The notes under the pieces: model-generated
Database searches by the model: none
Told to the model about the DNA's origin: nothing
What the model saw: the letters and a program-made list of their open reading frames with translations, nothing else
In this document: positions 15,063-22,556 of the stretch, one piece after another
How positions within the stretch are numbered: position 1 is the stretch's first letter
Layout: each line of letters begins with the position of its first letter
Made by a program: the position numbers and the translations under genes
NCBI GenBank assembly: GCA_028869615.1
Contig: JAGWRQ010000004.1
Location: 1-25,909 of the forward strand
DNA from: Candidatus Methylomirabilota bacterium
GTDB taxonomy: Bacteria > Methylomirabilota > Methylomirabilia > Methylomirabilales > Methylomirabilaceae
DNA: 25,909 nucleotides
Reading direction: 5' to 3'

Positions 15063-16531
15063 TGAGCGCTTCCCCCCTTTGGCATGCCGAGGGTCCCGCC
15101 CACGGTCAGCCCCTCGATCTTGATAGTCGGCAGCCCCACGCCCACGGGGACCCCTTGTCCATCCTTCCCGCATGTCCCAACCCCCTCGTCGAGCTTTAGG
15201 TCATTTCCGACCATGGTCACTCGTGTCAGGACCTCAGGGCCGTGGCCGATCAACGTGGCGCCCTTGACCGGTTTTGTGATCTTCCCGTTTTCGATGAGGT
15301 ACGCCTCGCTAGCCGAAAAGACAAACTTGCCGCTGGTGATGTCCACCTGGCCGCCGCCGAAGGTCACGGCGTACAGCCCGTGCCTCACCGATCCAATGAT
15401 CTCCTCGGGAGCCGAATCGCCGGGCAGCATGAAGGTATTGGTCATACGGGGGATCGGCTGATGGGCATAACTTTCACGTCGGCCGTTGCCCGTCGGCTCC
15501 ATTCCCATCAGGCGAGCATTCAATCGATCCTGCAGATAGCCGCGCAGGATCCCGCGCTCGATCAGGACGGTTCGCTGGGTCGGCGTCCCCTCGTCGTCGA
15601 CATTCAGCGAGCCACGGCGTCCGGGGATTGTGCCATCGTCCACTACGGTGACCAGTTCGGAGGCCACCCGCTGCCCGATCCGGTCGCTGAAGGCCGAGGT
15701 CTTCTTCCGGTTAAAGTCTCCTTCAAGGCCGTGGCCGATCGCCTCGTGCAGCAAGATCCCGGGCCATCCGGGGCCGAGGATCACATCCATCGTCCCGGCA
15801 GGCGCGTCGGCTGCGTTGAGGTTCATGATGGCCAGACGGGCAGCCTCCTTGGCATAACGCTCGAAGCGACCATCCTCCAGGAAGAACTCGAACTCAGTCC
15901 GGCCGCCTCCACCCCACGTCCCTATCTGTCGATTCGCGCCCTCTTGGGCGATGCAGGTGATGTTCAGGCGCGAGAGCGGCTGGATGTCGCCGATCATGAC
16001 ACCGGCAGAGGTCGCGATCAGGACGATCTTGGACTCGCAGGTGAACGAGGCCATCACCTGGACGATTCGCGGGTCCTCTTTTCTGACGATGGCGTCCACA
16101 CGCTGGAGCAGATCGATCTTTTTCTCCACTGGAATCTCTACCGGCTGGACACGAATCGGGTACAGATCGTGGGGTGGCGTACCGCCGACCTTCACCGGTG
16201 GCGCTGTGCCGGTACCCGCCTGCTCAGCGATCCCTTTGGCTCGTAAGCCGGCGAGCTCCAGGTTCCCCACGCTGATCTCGTCGGAAAAGGCGTAGCCTGT
16301 CTTCTCATGGGCGAGGGCCCGGACGCCGACCCCCTGATTGATGTGCTTCGTCGCCTGCTTGATGATCCCCTCCTCGAGCGCCAGAGACTCGCTGACCCGG
16401 TACTCGAAGTACAGGTCGGCGTCATCAATCTGCCTGCCGAGGGCGGCTCCCAATCCCTGTTCAAGGTGTCGCTCCGTCAATCCGAACTTCTCCAGGAAAA
16501 ACCGCTCGGGTTTCATCGGGTGTATCGTCAT
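15059..16531 (-). CDS. tldD: TldD metalloprotease
   Basis: A 490-residue catalytic partner of PmbA. The zinc site LLHEAIGHGLEGD is at 261-273 (His262, Glu263, His267), and a Cys in GVGTCGKDGQG near the C-terminus fits the third ligand. GSLNVDDEGTPTQRTVLIERGILRGYLQDRLNA and MTNTFMLPGDSAPEEIIGSVRHGLYAVTFGGGQVD are typical family blocks. The ATG at 16531 has TGAGGA upstream and is preferred to a TTG at 16561. A TACAAT on the minus strand in the upstream gap could be a -10 box, but no good -35 accompanies it. The gene is divergent from mutY. Confidence 0.94.
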   Translation of the reverse strand: MTIHPMKPERFFLEKFGLTERHLEQGLGAALGRQIDDADLYFEYRVSESLALEEGIIKQATKHINQGVGVRALAHEKTGYAFSDEISVGNLELAGLRAKGIAEQAGTGTAPPVKVGGTPPHDLYPIRVQPVEIPVEKKIDLLQRVDAIVRKEDPRIVQVMASFTCESKIVLIATSAGVMIGDIQPLSRLNITCIAQEGANRQIGTWGGGGRTEFEFFLEDGRFERYAKEAARLAIMNLNAADAPAGTMDVILGPGWPGILLHEAIGHGLEGDFNRKKTSAFSDRIGQRVASELVTVVDDGTIPGRRGSLNVDDEGTPTQRTVLIERGILRGYLQDRLNARLMGMEPTGNGRRESYAHQPIPRMTNTFMLPGDSAPEEIIGSVRHGLYAVTFGGGQVDITSGKFVFSASEAYLIENGKITKPVKGATLIGHGPEVLTRVTMVGNDLKLDEGVGTCGKDGQGVPVGVGLPTIKIEGLTVGGTLGMPKGGSAQ

Positions 16532-16678
16532 CCGGTCCTCACTCTCTTGTAGGAAGCGCAACGTATTGTAATTGGGTAACTTTTTGAAAGAACCCGCTAC
16601 TCAGCATTACCATCCGTTACGCTTCGTTTCCATACGTCACACTTGAAATCGACCTTGCAACTCATTACACTACGACCG

Positions 16679-17389
16679 ATGCCGCCCGTCAACCATCACT
16701 TTCCGGATTCCGTTATCAGGCGAAAATTCCAGCAGCGACTCCTGCGCTGGTATGCGCGTCATCGGCGCGACCTGCCTTGGCGGAAGACCTCTGACCCGTA
16801 CAAGATCCTGGTCTCGGAGGTGATGCTGCAACAGACCCAGGTCGATCGGGTTGTTCCCAAGTACAAGGAGTTCCTTCGCAAGTATCCTACGCTTGAAGAA
16901 CTGGCCGGCGCCTCAGTGAGCGACGTCGAGGCCACATGGCGGCCGCTCGGTTACAATATTCGGCCGGTCCGCCTGCACGCCATCGCCCAAGAGACAGTCG
17001 GCCGGCATGGCGGCAAAATTCCGGCCTCCCTGCAAGCGCTTCGGGCGTTCAAGGGGATTGGCCGCTACACCGCCGGCGCGGTGATGAGCTTCGCCTTCCG
17101 CCAAGACACCCCGATCCTCGATACCAACGTGAAAAGGCTGCTGCAGCGGGTCTTCCTTGGCTCAACGAACGGAAACGGCTCCAAGCCAGCGAAACATCTC
17201 TGGGACCTCTCGGCCGCGTTGATCCCCAAGGGTAAAGCATACGACTTCAACCAAGCCATGATGGACTTCGGCGCGCTCATCTGCACCGCCCGAAAGCCCA
17301 ATTGCCGGATCTGCCCCATGCAGCCGCTCTGCATCTCCTACCCATGGGACAAGGAAAACACGCCATGTCCGAAGCCACGCCGACCGTAG
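16679..17389 (+). CDS. mutY: A/G-specific adenine DNA glycosylase MutY, short form without C-terminal Nudix-like domain
   Basis: A HhH-GPD glycosylase of 236 residues that removes adenine opposite 8-oxoguanine. Visible: catalytic Glu47 in SEVMLQQTQVDR, helix-hairpin-helix FKGIGRYTAGAV (124-135), catalytic Asp148 in ILDTNVKRLL and the [4Fe-4S] cluster ligands C202-x6-C209-x2-C212-x5-C218. Typical MutY has about 350 residues, with a C-terminal MutT-like domain that recognises 8-oxoG; here it is absent. LPGVG and LGYY of classical MutY are FKGIG and LGYN. The start is uncertain: ATG 16679 or TTG 16643 (248 residues), neither with a clear Shine-Dalgarno site. A Nudix-like frame begins inside its 3' end. 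Confidence 0.88.
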   Translation: MPPVNHHFPDSVIRRKFQQRLLRWYARHRRDLPWRKTSDPYKILVSEVMLQQTQVDRVVPKYKEFLRKYPTLEELAGASVSDVEATWRPLGYNIRPVRLHAIAQETVGRHGGKIPASLQALRAFKGIGRYTAGAVMSFAFRQDTPILDTNVKRLLQRVFLGSTNGNGSKPAKHLWDLSAALIPKGKAYDFNQAMMDFGALICTARKPNCRICPMQPLCISYPWDKENTPCPKPRRP

Positions 17390-17451
17390 AGGTAGCGGCC
17401 GGCCTGTCACTGATTCTTCAGATCGCCTCGGGCCGGCAGTTCATCGCTTAG
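17365..17451 (+). pseudogene. Remnant of a Nudix (MutT-like) gene or domain
   Basis: A 28-codon frame starts at ATG 17365 inside the mutY 3' end and reads PTVEVAAGLSLILQIASGRQ then FIA and TAG. This resembles the first two strands of a Nudix fold, commonly written VEVAAGLI...GRFLIAQR. The stop replaces the expected Gln of AQR: TAG where CAG would be, and the next codon is CGA (Arg). The sequence then runs straight into the antisense of def, so no Nudix box remains. It could be the beginning of a lost MutT gene or of the missing MutY C-terminal domain. Confidence 0.4.
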
Positions 17452-17978
17452 CGATTCCAGTGGCGGCTGAACTCGGGAAGGTAGGACAGCGTCTCGAGAC
17501 TCTTCATCCGGTCGATAAAGAGCTTGCCCAGCAGGTGGTCCCGCTCATGTTGGAGCACCCGGGCATGGAACCCGGTCGCAACGAATTCAAACGGCCGGCC
17601 TTCCCGATCGAGCGCCTTTGCCAGCACCTGTTGGTACCGCGGCGTCTGACCACGAAAATCGATCAGACTGAGGCATCCCTCCCAATCGTCGTCCAACTCG
17701 GGAGTGAGCGGCGTCGTCTCCAGATTAATCAGAATCGTGAGCGGAATCTCGGGCGCGTCAGGGTAGCGCGAGCTCCCCTTCGACTCAATCACGGCGATCT
17801 GCTTGGAGACATGGACCTGGGGTGCGGCAATCCCGACGCCTTCGTATTCCCGCATCGTCTCGATCATATCATCGATAAGGCGCTGGACCTCGGCCTCTCG
17901 AATCATCTCCGGCCTGACGGGCGGTGCGACCTGACGTAAGACCGGATGCCCCAGACGCGCCACCTTCAAGATGGCCAA
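17448..17978 (-). CDS. def: Peptide deformylase
   Basis: A 176-residue metalloenzyme that removes the formyl group from nascent proteins. All three motifs are present: GVGIAAPQ (47-54), EGCLS (100-104, metal ligand Cys102) and QHERDH (143-148, ligands His144 and His148, catalytic Glu145). A C-terminal extension MKSLETLSYLPEFSRHWNR follows. The stop codon overlaps, tail to tail, the stop of the small Nudix-like remnant. Def starts 16 bases after the stop of the adenosyltransferase gene, so the two are probably co-transcribed. Confidence 0.95.
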   Translation of the reverse strand: MAILKVARLGHPVLRQVAPPVRPEMIREAEVQRLIDDMIETMREYEGVGIAAPQVHVSKQIAVIESKGSSRYPDAPEIPLTILINLETTPLTPELDDDWEGCLSLIDFRGQTPRYQQVLAKALDREGRPFEFVATGFHARVLQHERDHLLGKLFIDRMKSLETLSYLPEFSRHWNR

Positions 17979-17994
17979 TCCGCCCCCTCCCTAT

Positions 17995-18537
17995 CTACCA
18001 CGGAATCTCTTCGATCCCTGCATCATAATTGACGGCCCTGGCCAAGGTGAAGAGGAGGTCGGAGAGCCGATTCATATACGGAATAAGCACAGGCGAGAGC
18101 GACTCATCCTGGGACAGTGCGACCATCCGCCGCTCTGCCCGGCGGCAGACAGTCCTGGCCAGGTGGAGCAGCGCACCGCCCTCTGAGCCACCCGGCAGGA
18201 TGAAAGCCCGCAGCGGGCTCAGCACGGTATCGTACCGGTCAATGATTCCTTCGAGCTCTCGAATCCTTTCCTCGTGGAGGCCGGCCTTCTCGGCCTTCTG
18301 CTCCACATGACCGGTCGGATCGGCAAGCTGCGCGCCGATGGCAAATAGGTCGCGCTGGATCCCCAGAAGTTCTTTCCTGATCGTCTCGTCCGTCAACTTT
18401 GTCCTGATCCAGCCCAAGACGGCGTTCAGTTCGTCCACCTCGCCGTATGCCTCGACTCGAAGGGCGGATTTAGACACCCGCGTCCCGCCAATCAGCCCGG
18501 TCTCGCCCTTATCACCCTTCCGCGTATAGATTTTCAT
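17995..18537 (-). CDS. ATP:cob(I)alamin adenosyltransferase, PduO type
   Basis: A 180-residue enzyme that makes adenosylcobalamin. It shows the PduO/MMAB ATP-binding N-terminus KIYTRKGDKGETGLIGGTRV, the AYGEVDELNAVLGWIR segment and the C-terminal FILPGGSEGGALLHLARTVCRRAERR and YMNRLSDLLFTLAR blocks. The ATG has no strong Shine-Dalgarno site. The leader from the predicted promoter at 18680-18707 is about 136 bases and consists of GC-rich hairpin repeat and an AGCTGA-type repeat; it has no recognisable B12 box, so I do not call a cobalamin riboswitch. Confidence 0.93.
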   Translation of the reverse strand: MKIYTRKGDKGETGLIGGTRVSKSALRVEAYGEVDELNAVLGWIRTKLTDETIRKELLGIQRDLFAIGAQLADPTGHVEQKAEKAGLHEERIRELEGIIDRYDTVLSPLRAFILPGGSEGGALLHLARTVCRRAERRMVALSQDESLSPVLIPYMNRLSDLLFTLARAVNYDAGIEEIPW

Positions 18538-18548
18538 CGCAAGCGCAC

Positions 18549-18574
18549 AGCCATCAGCAATCAGCTTTCAGCTT
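18549..18574 (-). repeat. AGCTGA-type short repeat, copy 1
   Basis: On the minus strand this reads AAGCTGAAAGCTGATTGCTG and then ATGGCT. It shares the CTGAAAGCTG and GCTAATTGCTGA/GCTGATTGCTGA patterns with copy 2 at 19544-19577. Both copies lie next to gene ends on the minus strand. Confidence 0.5.
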
Positions 18575-18582
18575 CCCCCCAA

Positions 18583-18652
18583 AACCCTCGCACCCCTCCC
18601 CAACCCTCCCCCTCGGGCACCCTCTGGGTGCGGGGAGGGGACGGGTGGGGGG
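18583..18652. repeat. GC-rich imperfect palindrome in the leader of the adenosyltransferase gene
   Basis: The central hairpin has arms GCACCC (18617-18622) and GGGTGC (18626-18631) with a three-base loop. Around it, C-rich sequence (CACCCCTCCCC, CCCTCCCC) faces G-rich sequence (GGGGAGGGGACGGGTGGGG), so a much longer imperfect stem can form. Without a T-run it is more likely a dispersed repeat than a terminator. Confidence 0.5.
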
Positions 18653-18662
18653 ACTTTCGAAC

Positions 18663-18683
18663 TAATGGCGCCAGGCGCTATTA
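18663..18683. promoter_or_regulatory. Operator-like palindrome over the adenosyltransferase promoter
   Basis: Arms TAATGGCGCC (18663-18672) and GGCGCTATTA (18674-18683) pair at 9 of 10 positions around a single central base. The right arm overlaps the -10 box and the centre falls at the expected transcription start, the classic place for a repressor site. The regulator is unknown. Confidence 0.45.
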
Positions 18684-18707
18684 TAGTCCAACCCGCTGAC
18701 GGGGCAA
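18680..18707 (-). promoter_or_regulatory. Sigma70-like promoter of the adenosyltransferase-def pair
   Basis: A perfect -10 box TATAAT (18680-18685) with a -35 box TTGCCC (18702-18707) at a 16-base spacing, on the minus strand. It precedes the adenosyltransferase ATG by about 140 bases and probably also serves def. Confidence 0.55.
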
Positions 18708-18836
18708 AACGGTTCTTCCGCTGCGTTCCATGCTGGTTTCACGGAGGAGAAACGAAACAGCAAAAAGGGAAAAGACTTAGGCATTGAAAGGTGAGGGGGG
18801 CAACGTAAGACATAAGGGGAAGGCGCTGTGGTGAGA

Positions 18837-19454
18837 TTATCCTTGGAGAGTCTGCAACTGTTCAAGCGAGGCGTTGTCTTCGCCGTCGAGGCTCAGCGCC
18901 GCCATGAATTCCCCGATGGCCAGGTCGCGGATTCCCGACCGCTTGTAGGCAAGTCCCAGATGAAAATGAGAGGAGGCAGCCTCAGGATTCTCGGACACCA
19001 CCTGTGAGAATTCCCGGATCGCGTCGTGCCACATCCGTTTCCGCTCATAGATAATGCCGAGGTGGTAATGCACCATGATATGCGTGGGGTCCGCGTCCAA
19101 CACCTTCCCGAAACTCTGTATAGCCAGATCCAGCTTGCCCAGATGGAAGTAGGATATCGCCATCCGATAGTGGGCCCAAGGGTGAGAGGAGTCCAGAGCT
19201 AAGACCTTTTTGGCGGCGTCAATAGCGGCGTGGAACATGCACCGCCCGTAATACCAGAGGCTGAGTTGAAAGTGGGCATCGAGGCGCTTGGGATCCAGAA
19301 TGATTACCCGTTGCATTTCAGCGATCGCTTCCTTTACCTGCCTTGTCTGGTGATACTCCAGCGCAAGCTGATACCGGGCCTCGATGTTCTCAGGGTCCTG
19401 CTCGATGGCCTTGCGATATGCCTCAATAGTTTTCGGGACCATCTCGTCTTGCAT
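18837..19454 (-). CDS. TPR-repeat protein
   Basis: A 205-residue soluble protein made almost entirely of tetratricopeptide repeats. Five to six 34-residue units can be counted, each ending in a pattern such as AIEQDPENIEARYQLALEYH, VIILDPKRLDAHFQLSLWYY, VLALDSSHPWAHYRMAISYF, VLDADPTHIMVHYHLGIIYE and VVSENPEAASSHFHLGLAYK. No signal peptide or membrane segment is seen, so it is probably a cytoplasmic scaffold; the partner is unknown. The ATG at 19454 is chosen because GGGAGG lies upstream; a GTG-led start at 19484 would include the Shine-Dalgarno region. It has its own promoter (19500-19529) and stands downstream of mscS on the same strand. Confidence 0.85.
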   Translation of the reverse strand: MQDEMVPKTIEAYRKAIEQDPENIEARYQLALEYHQTRQVKEAIAEMQRVIILDPKRLDAHFQLSLWYYGRCMFHAAIDAAKKVLALDSSHPWAHYRMAISYFHLGKLDLAIQSFGKVLDADPTHIMVHYHLGIIYERKRMWHDAIREFSQVVSENPEAASSHFHLGLAYKRSGIRDLAIGEFMAALSLDGEDNASLEQLQTLQG

Positions 19455-19499
19455 CCAGATATCCTCCCTCACGGGGGCAGTCAAAGCAACTATACTGTA

Positions 19500-19529
19500 A
19501 TCTTACTGCCAGCCTAAAGCGGAGGTCAA
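19500..19529 (-). promoter_or_regulatory. Probable promoter of the TPR gene
   Basis: A -35 box TTGACC (19524-19529), an 18-base spacer and a -10 box TAAGAT (19500-19505) on the minus strand, about 45 bases upstream of the ATG at 19454. A second TATAGT lies slightly downstream. Confidence 0.4.
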
Positions 19530-19543
19530 GATACTTTCAAAAA

Positions 19544-19577
19544 CAGCTTTCAGCAATTAGCTATCAGCTTATAGCTG
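19544..19577 (-). repeat. AGCTGA-type short repeat, copy 2, overlapping the mscS stop
   Basis: On the minus strand it reads CAGCTATAAGCTGATAGC and TAATTGCTGAAAGCTG, built of degenerate AGCTGA/AGCTAA units like copy 1. The mscS stop codon TGA lies inside it, so the last residues of MscS (AAIS) are encoded by the repeat. Confidence 0.5.
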
Positions 19578-20442
19578 CTCTTTTTGGAGGCAAGCTCTCG
19601 ATCCGCGTCAGGTGCACCCGCGTGGGATAGGGCATCTCGATCCCCTCTTTCTCAAAGGTCGCTTTAATCCGTCTTCTAAACTCCCGCGCCACCTCCCATT
19701 GCCGCTGAGGCAGCGTCTTCACCAGCACCTTGATGGTGACCTGCGACTCGCCGAATGACTCAATGCCAAGGACTTCGGGAGGTTCCAGGATCAGGGGGCC
19801 GATCCGCTCATCCCGTGCCAGCTCCTGCCCGATCCGCTGCAGCACCCCGACTACCCGATCAATATCCTCATGGTAGGCTACGCCGATGTCCAGGGCCACC
19901 CGCGACCACTCCTTCGTCAGGTTCGAGACGACCTTGAGCTCGCTGTTGGGGATAAAGTGCACTGCGCCACTGCTGAAATCCCGTAAGATCGTGACGCGCA
20001 GATTGAGTTGCTCCACCCGACCGCCGATCTCGCCTGTCTTGATCACGTCGCCCACCGCAAACTGCCCCTCAAGGATGATGAAAAAGCCGGCGATCACATC
20101 CTTGATCAGGCTCTGAGCGCCGAAGCCGACGGCCAGCCCCACCACACCCGCGCCTGCGATGATGGGCGTGATGTCCAGCCCGAGCTCCCGAAGTCCCATC
20201 ATCGTGGCGATGATCACGATCACTGTCGTCCCGACGGTCTTAACGATACCGGCGAGCGTCAGGGCACGCTTTTCCCGCTCGCTGACCTGGTCGGCCCCTT
20301 CCACCGCTACGGCTCGAGCAACGCGATCCGAGGCCAGCTTGAGGAGGTGAACCAGCAGCAGGCTCCCCGTTACGATAATCGCCAGGCGCACGCCGCCGGT
20401 CCGCAGCCAGTGGAGGAACTCGTCAAGGGCCCGCGCGTTCAT
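19564..20442 (-). CDS. Small-conductance mechanosensitive channel, MscS family
   Basis: A 292-residue MscS-type channel that releases solutes on hypo-osmotic shock. Three membrane helices are visible (about 18-36, 63-83 and 88-115). The third, pore-lining one has the diagnostic small-residue pattern IIAGAGVVGLAVGFGAQSLI, followed by KDVIAGFFIILEGQFAVGDVI. The cytoplasmic vestibule begins at GGRVEQLNLRVTILRDFSG and contains VHFIPNSELKVVSNLTKEWS. The ATG at 20442 overlaps the stop of the GH57 gene as TGATG, so translation is coupled. Its C-terminal residues derive from a short repeat. Confidence 0.92.
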   Translation of the reverse strand: MNARALDEFLHWLRTGGVRLAIIVTGSLLLVHLLKLASDRVARAVAVEGADQVSEREKRALTLAGIVKTVGTTVIVIIATMMGLRELGLDITPIIAGAGVVGLAVGFGAQSLIKDVIAGFFIILEGQFAVGDVIKTGEIGGRVEQLNLRVTILRDFSSGAVHFIPNSELKVVSNLTKEWSRVALDIGVAYHEDIDRVVGVLQRIGQELARDERIGPLILEPPEVLGIESFGESQVTIKVLVKTLPQRQWEVAREFRRRIKATFEKEGIEMPYPTRVHLTRIESLPPKRAAIS

Positions 20443-22556
20443 CACGTTACCGTCACCTCCACCTGCTCTTCCCACAGCTCACCCGGATCAAGGTGAAGGT
20501 CCCAAGTCGGCATGGCAGCCACCCCCTGCACTGTTCGTTCATACCCGTCCTCCGATTGTGAGACGGTTGCCACCAGATGGCTGTACAGCACCGCGGGAGA
20601 GCCAAGCTCGACGCGAAGCAGCGGGCTTGACTCCAGAGCAGACAAGGTAAAGTCCTCGACCCCGGCCGTACAAGTCGGAGCATCAAGCGAGATGCGCTGG
20701 TCGCCGAGCGTGATGAGCGATTGGCCAAAGGCGAGGCCGGGCAGGAAGAAGTTCAGCTCTACCCCGAAGCGGATATCCAGGTGATCGACCCCCCGATTCT
20801 GCATCCGGTAAAGGACCGTGAGGCTCCGATTACCGGTAAAGATATATTCCTTCCGCAGGAGAATCGGGTGGTTCAGACTATCGTCGGTCCGAACTTTCCC
20901 CAATCGATGGAGGGCGACGCCAGTGGAGGTCTGCTGCCAGTCCCAGGTCGCGTCGACAAAATCCCCTCGTTCGTCCAGGCGGCCTGAGACCCAGGTGGAC
21001 AGCGGATCGGGCTCAGTAAAAAAGTGGTCGAGGAATGCGGCGCGTTCCCATTGATCATAGCAGAGGGCATTCACAAGATCGGCCGGAGCCGGTCGCTGCA
21101 GATCGTGAATCCCAGGGATCCCCTCGTGCGGTTGCCCTTCGGGTTGCGCAGCCGCGCGCCGGATGGCATCGTGATAAGCCTCCGGACGGCGGGTGAGGGT
21201 ATTGAGGAGGTTGATCTCCGCGGCGAAGTCGGTCCACTCCACCAGCCGACCGCCGCGGTGCGGCTGGATCTGGGCCGAGAATCGGCTGCTCGAAACCCAG
21301 ACCTCCGGCGCCCCGTCGCTATCGAGATCGGACACCTCCACCCTGAGCTTCTGGCGGCGGATGTGGGCCTCAGCGCGCGCCAGATGTCGCCAGATCTCGT
21401 GTCGCAAATGGGGCAGGTACAGGCCGCCGAATATCCCGTGCCAGTAGGCATCGTTACACTGGGCCGCGAGGAGCTCAAGCCTGGCCTGCTTGGCCCCGCG
21501 CCCCGCCGGCAGCAATCGGCCAAGCGCCAGACCCTTCTTGTGGGCCCGGTTCGCCTCTGGATACCGGACCAGGAAATGTTTCCAATGCCCACCGCGGAGA
21601 TGGGGCATGAACCGATCGGCATCTGGGCCGAGGCGGTTTTTCAGCTCTTCAAACCGATGCCCCCCGTCCGGCCCAAGAGACCATTCTTCCATCTCGACAT
21701 ATGAGCAGGTAGGCAGATAACAGAGGCCAGCGGGGCAAACACCATCCAGCGCCTCGCTCACCGTCTGCGACACAAGCCAATCACTTGCACCTTCAAGCAG
21801 GTCCAGGAACCCCTTCAGCCATCCGTCGTTGTAGACCCATTTTGCCGTCCCAGGCCAGCCGCCGAACTTCTCGCCGTCATCGGCAGCGATGGCCAGCCGC
21901 CCGCCTATCCGCACAATCCAACGCAGGTGCGCCTCGATCTCGGCAGGCGGACGAAACGGGATCAGGTACCGGAGCCTCTTATCGATCGGGAGAACAGCCA
22001 GGGACTCCCCCTCCGCTTCGGTGAGGTAGTAGTCGTGCAGTCGATCGGCCTCAAATCCTGAGGTGAGAAAGGCTCGGTCATCCATCAAGACATAGCCGAT
22101 CCCTGCCTCTACAAGGGAGGGAATGATCGCGCTGTCCCAGATCCGCTCAGTCAGCCACAGGCCGCGCGGGCGAACACCGAAACGGGACCGAAGGTGCTCG
22201 CTCATCAGCGTGATCTGGGCAATTCGGTCCTCATGCGGGATGGCCGCCAGGACCGGCTCGTATAATCCTCCCGACAGGAGTTCGAGCCGGCCGCCCTGGA
22301 CCAGTCCACCGATAAGATCGAGGTAATCCGGGGCTCGGCGCTCCAGCCACAGCATAAGCGGACCGCTCAGGTGCAGGGTAAATTTGAGCGACGGTCTGGC
22401 GTGGATGGCCTCAAGGAGGGGTCGGTAGGCTCTATCGGTCAGCGCCTGGATCACTTCATCAAAATTGCCTAGCGGCTGATGGTTGTGCAAAACAAGCAGA
22501 AAACGGAGCTTGTCCTGAACGCTGTCAAGGGGCTGCTCAGCAGGCCGGTCCGTCAT
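20442..22556 (-). CDS. GH57 glycoside hydrolase, 4-alpha-glucanotransferase/alpha-amylase type
   Basis: A 704-residue GH57 enzyme. Conserved region 1 is [13 protein letters not shown] (23-35), region 3 [10 protein letters not shown] has the nucleophile Glu137, and region 4 [16 protein letters not shown] has the general acid Asp (226/227). A central helical part ([10 protein letters not shown]...[11 protein letters not shown]...[19 protein letters not shown]) and a C-terminal beta-sandwich (from about 400) match the DUF1925/DUF1926 parts of 4-alpha-glucanotransferases such as that of Thermococcus litoralis. No signal peptide, so it acts in the cytoplasm. Transfer or trimming of alpha-1,4-glucan chains is expected; amylase activity is the alternative. 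It overlaps the glgB stop as ATGA and is coupled to mscS downstream. Confidence 0.9.
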   Translation of the reverse strand: MTDRPAEQPLDSVQDKLRFLLVLHNHQPLGNFDEVIQALTDRAYRPLLEAIHARPSLKFTLHLSGPLMLWLERRAPDYLDLIGGLVQGGRLELLSGGLYEPVLAAIPHEDRIAQITLMSEHLRSRFGVRPRGLWLTERIWDSAIIPSLVEAGIGYVLMDDRAFLTSGFEADRLHDYYLTEAEGESLAVLPIDKRLRYLIPFRPPAEIEAHLRWIVRIGGRLAIAADDGEKFGGWPGTAKWVYNDGWLKGFLDLLEGASDWLVSQTVSEALDGVCPAGLCYLPTCSYVEMEEWSLGPDGGHRFEELKNRLGPDADRFMPHLRGGHWKHFLVRYPEANRAHKKGLALGRLLPAGRGAKQARLELLAAQCNDAYWHGIFGGLYLPHLRHEIWRHLARAEAHIRRQKLRVEVSDLDSDGAPEVWVSSSRFSAQIQPHRGGRLVEWTDFAAEINLLNTLTRRPEAYHDAIRRAAAQPEGQPHEGIPGIHDLQRPAPADLVNALCYDQWERAAFLDHFFTEPDPLSTWVSGRLDERGDFVDATWDWQQTSTGVALHRLGKVRTDDSLNHPILLRKEYIFTGNRSLTVLYRMQNRGVDHLDIRFGVELNFFLPGLAFGQSLITLGDQRISLDAPTCTAGVEDFTLSALESSPLLRVELGSPAVLYSHLVATVSQSEDGYERTVQGVAAMPTWDLHLDPGELWEEQVEVTVT

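Larger units (their letters stand above)
18538..18836. other. Regulatory and repeat-rich gap between adenosyltransferase and TPR genes
   Basis: These 299 bases hold no gene. From left to right they contain an AGCTGA-type repeat (18549-18574), a G/C-rich hairpin repeat (18583-18652), an operator-like palindrome (18663-18683), a promoter (18680-18707) for the adenosyltransferase, and about 130 bases (18708-18836) in which I see nothing distinct. No intrinsic terminator with a T-run follows the TPR gene. Confidence 0.6.

Noticed and set aside
18538..18680. Cobalamin riboswitch in the adenosyltransferase leader
   Set aside because: The leader is a GC-rich hairpin repeat plus AGCTGA-type units; I find no B12-box-like sequence or the usual multi-stem layout.
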